This document shows positions 12,979-13,048 of a DNA stretch of 13,048 nucleotides, one piece after another. The position numbers and the translations under genes are program-made. Position 1 is the first letter of the stretch; each line of letters opens with the position of its first letter. The notes under the pieces were generated by a model that was not told the DNA's origin, ran no database searches, and saw only the letters and a list, made by a program, of their open reading frames with translations. Source of the stretch: UBA922 sp964571295 (GTDB lineage: Bacteria > Patescibacteriota > Patescibacteriia > Magasanikbacterales > UBA922); assembly GCA_964571295.1 (NCBI GenBank), contig CAZNAO010000026.1, forward strand, positions 1 to 13,048. The letters are read 5' to 3'.

Positions 12979-13048
12979 CGGACCGGACGGGACTCGAACC
13001 CGCAACTTCTGCCGTGACAGGGCAGTGCTCTAACCAGTTGAACTACCG
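12979..13048 (-). tRNA. tRNA-Asp (anticodon GUC), 5' end cut off
   Basis: The minus strand shows the last three acceptor bases CGG, D arm, anticodon arm CTGCC-CTGTCAC-GGCAG (anticodon GUC, 13016-13018), T arm GCGGG-TTCGAGT-CCCGT, acceptor CCGGTCC and discriminator G at 12979. The first four bases (expected GGAC by pairing) lie outside the window. CCA is not encoded. Confidence 0.93.

Noticed and set aside
1..13048. CRISPR array, transposase, integrase or prophage
   Set aside because: No regularly spaced repeats, and no ORF resembling these enzymes; no duplicated tRNA end was seen beside the orphan genes.

Overview
The window most likely comes from a bacterium with a small genome, and Patescibacteria (Candidate Phyla Radiation, Parcubacteria-like) is my best guess. 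The reasons are indirect: core genes mostly stand alone, most of them lack a Shine-Dalgarno sequence, the tRNA genes do not encode CCA, and the gene set (P2-type cation pump, pyruvate kinase, PEP synthase, coiled-coil lytic transglycosylase, short membrane-anchored lysozyme-like protein, ABC-F protein) resembles what those genomes carry. This is inference; no marker gene proves it. TGA is used as a stop, so the code is not a TGA-reassigned one.

Layout. Positions 1-1330 and 4141-4580 are GC-rich and hold small orphan genes: a truncated minus-strand start (1-81), a 119-aa protein (252-611, +), a 97-aa protein (832-1125, -) and a 71-aa single-pass membrane protein (4267-4482, -). Each of the three complete ones has a recognisable promoter, a good Shine-Dalgarno sequence, and an unusually structured 3' region with a terminator. 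tRNA-Lys(UUU) (1339-1411, -) and a P2A-type cation ATPase (1465-4143, +) diverge from overlapping promoters.

The central block is the PEP/pyruvate node: pyruvate kinase (4595-6058) followed by PEP synthase (6218-9322), which drive the same carbon step in opposite directions. The PEP synthase frame continues without a stop into about 230 extra residues that look like an exported lipoprotein: basic n-region, hydrophobic helix, lipobox-like cysteine, and a YPKDW-containing domain. This fusion is the most interesting single item.

The right part is cell-wall and translation related: a secreted coiled-coil lytic transglycosylase (9441-10781, +) converges with a membrane-anchored glucosaminidase/lysozyme-like protein (10789-11370, -), with only 7 bp between the stops. 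Then come an ABC-F ATPase (11455-12930, -) and a tRNA-Asp(GUC) cut by the window end (12979-13048, -), separated by a terminator-like hairpin that could attenuate the ABC-F gene. Extended -10 promoters (TGnTATAYT-like) with very short leaders recur in front of the core genes. No CRISPR array, transposase, integrase or phage gene was seen.
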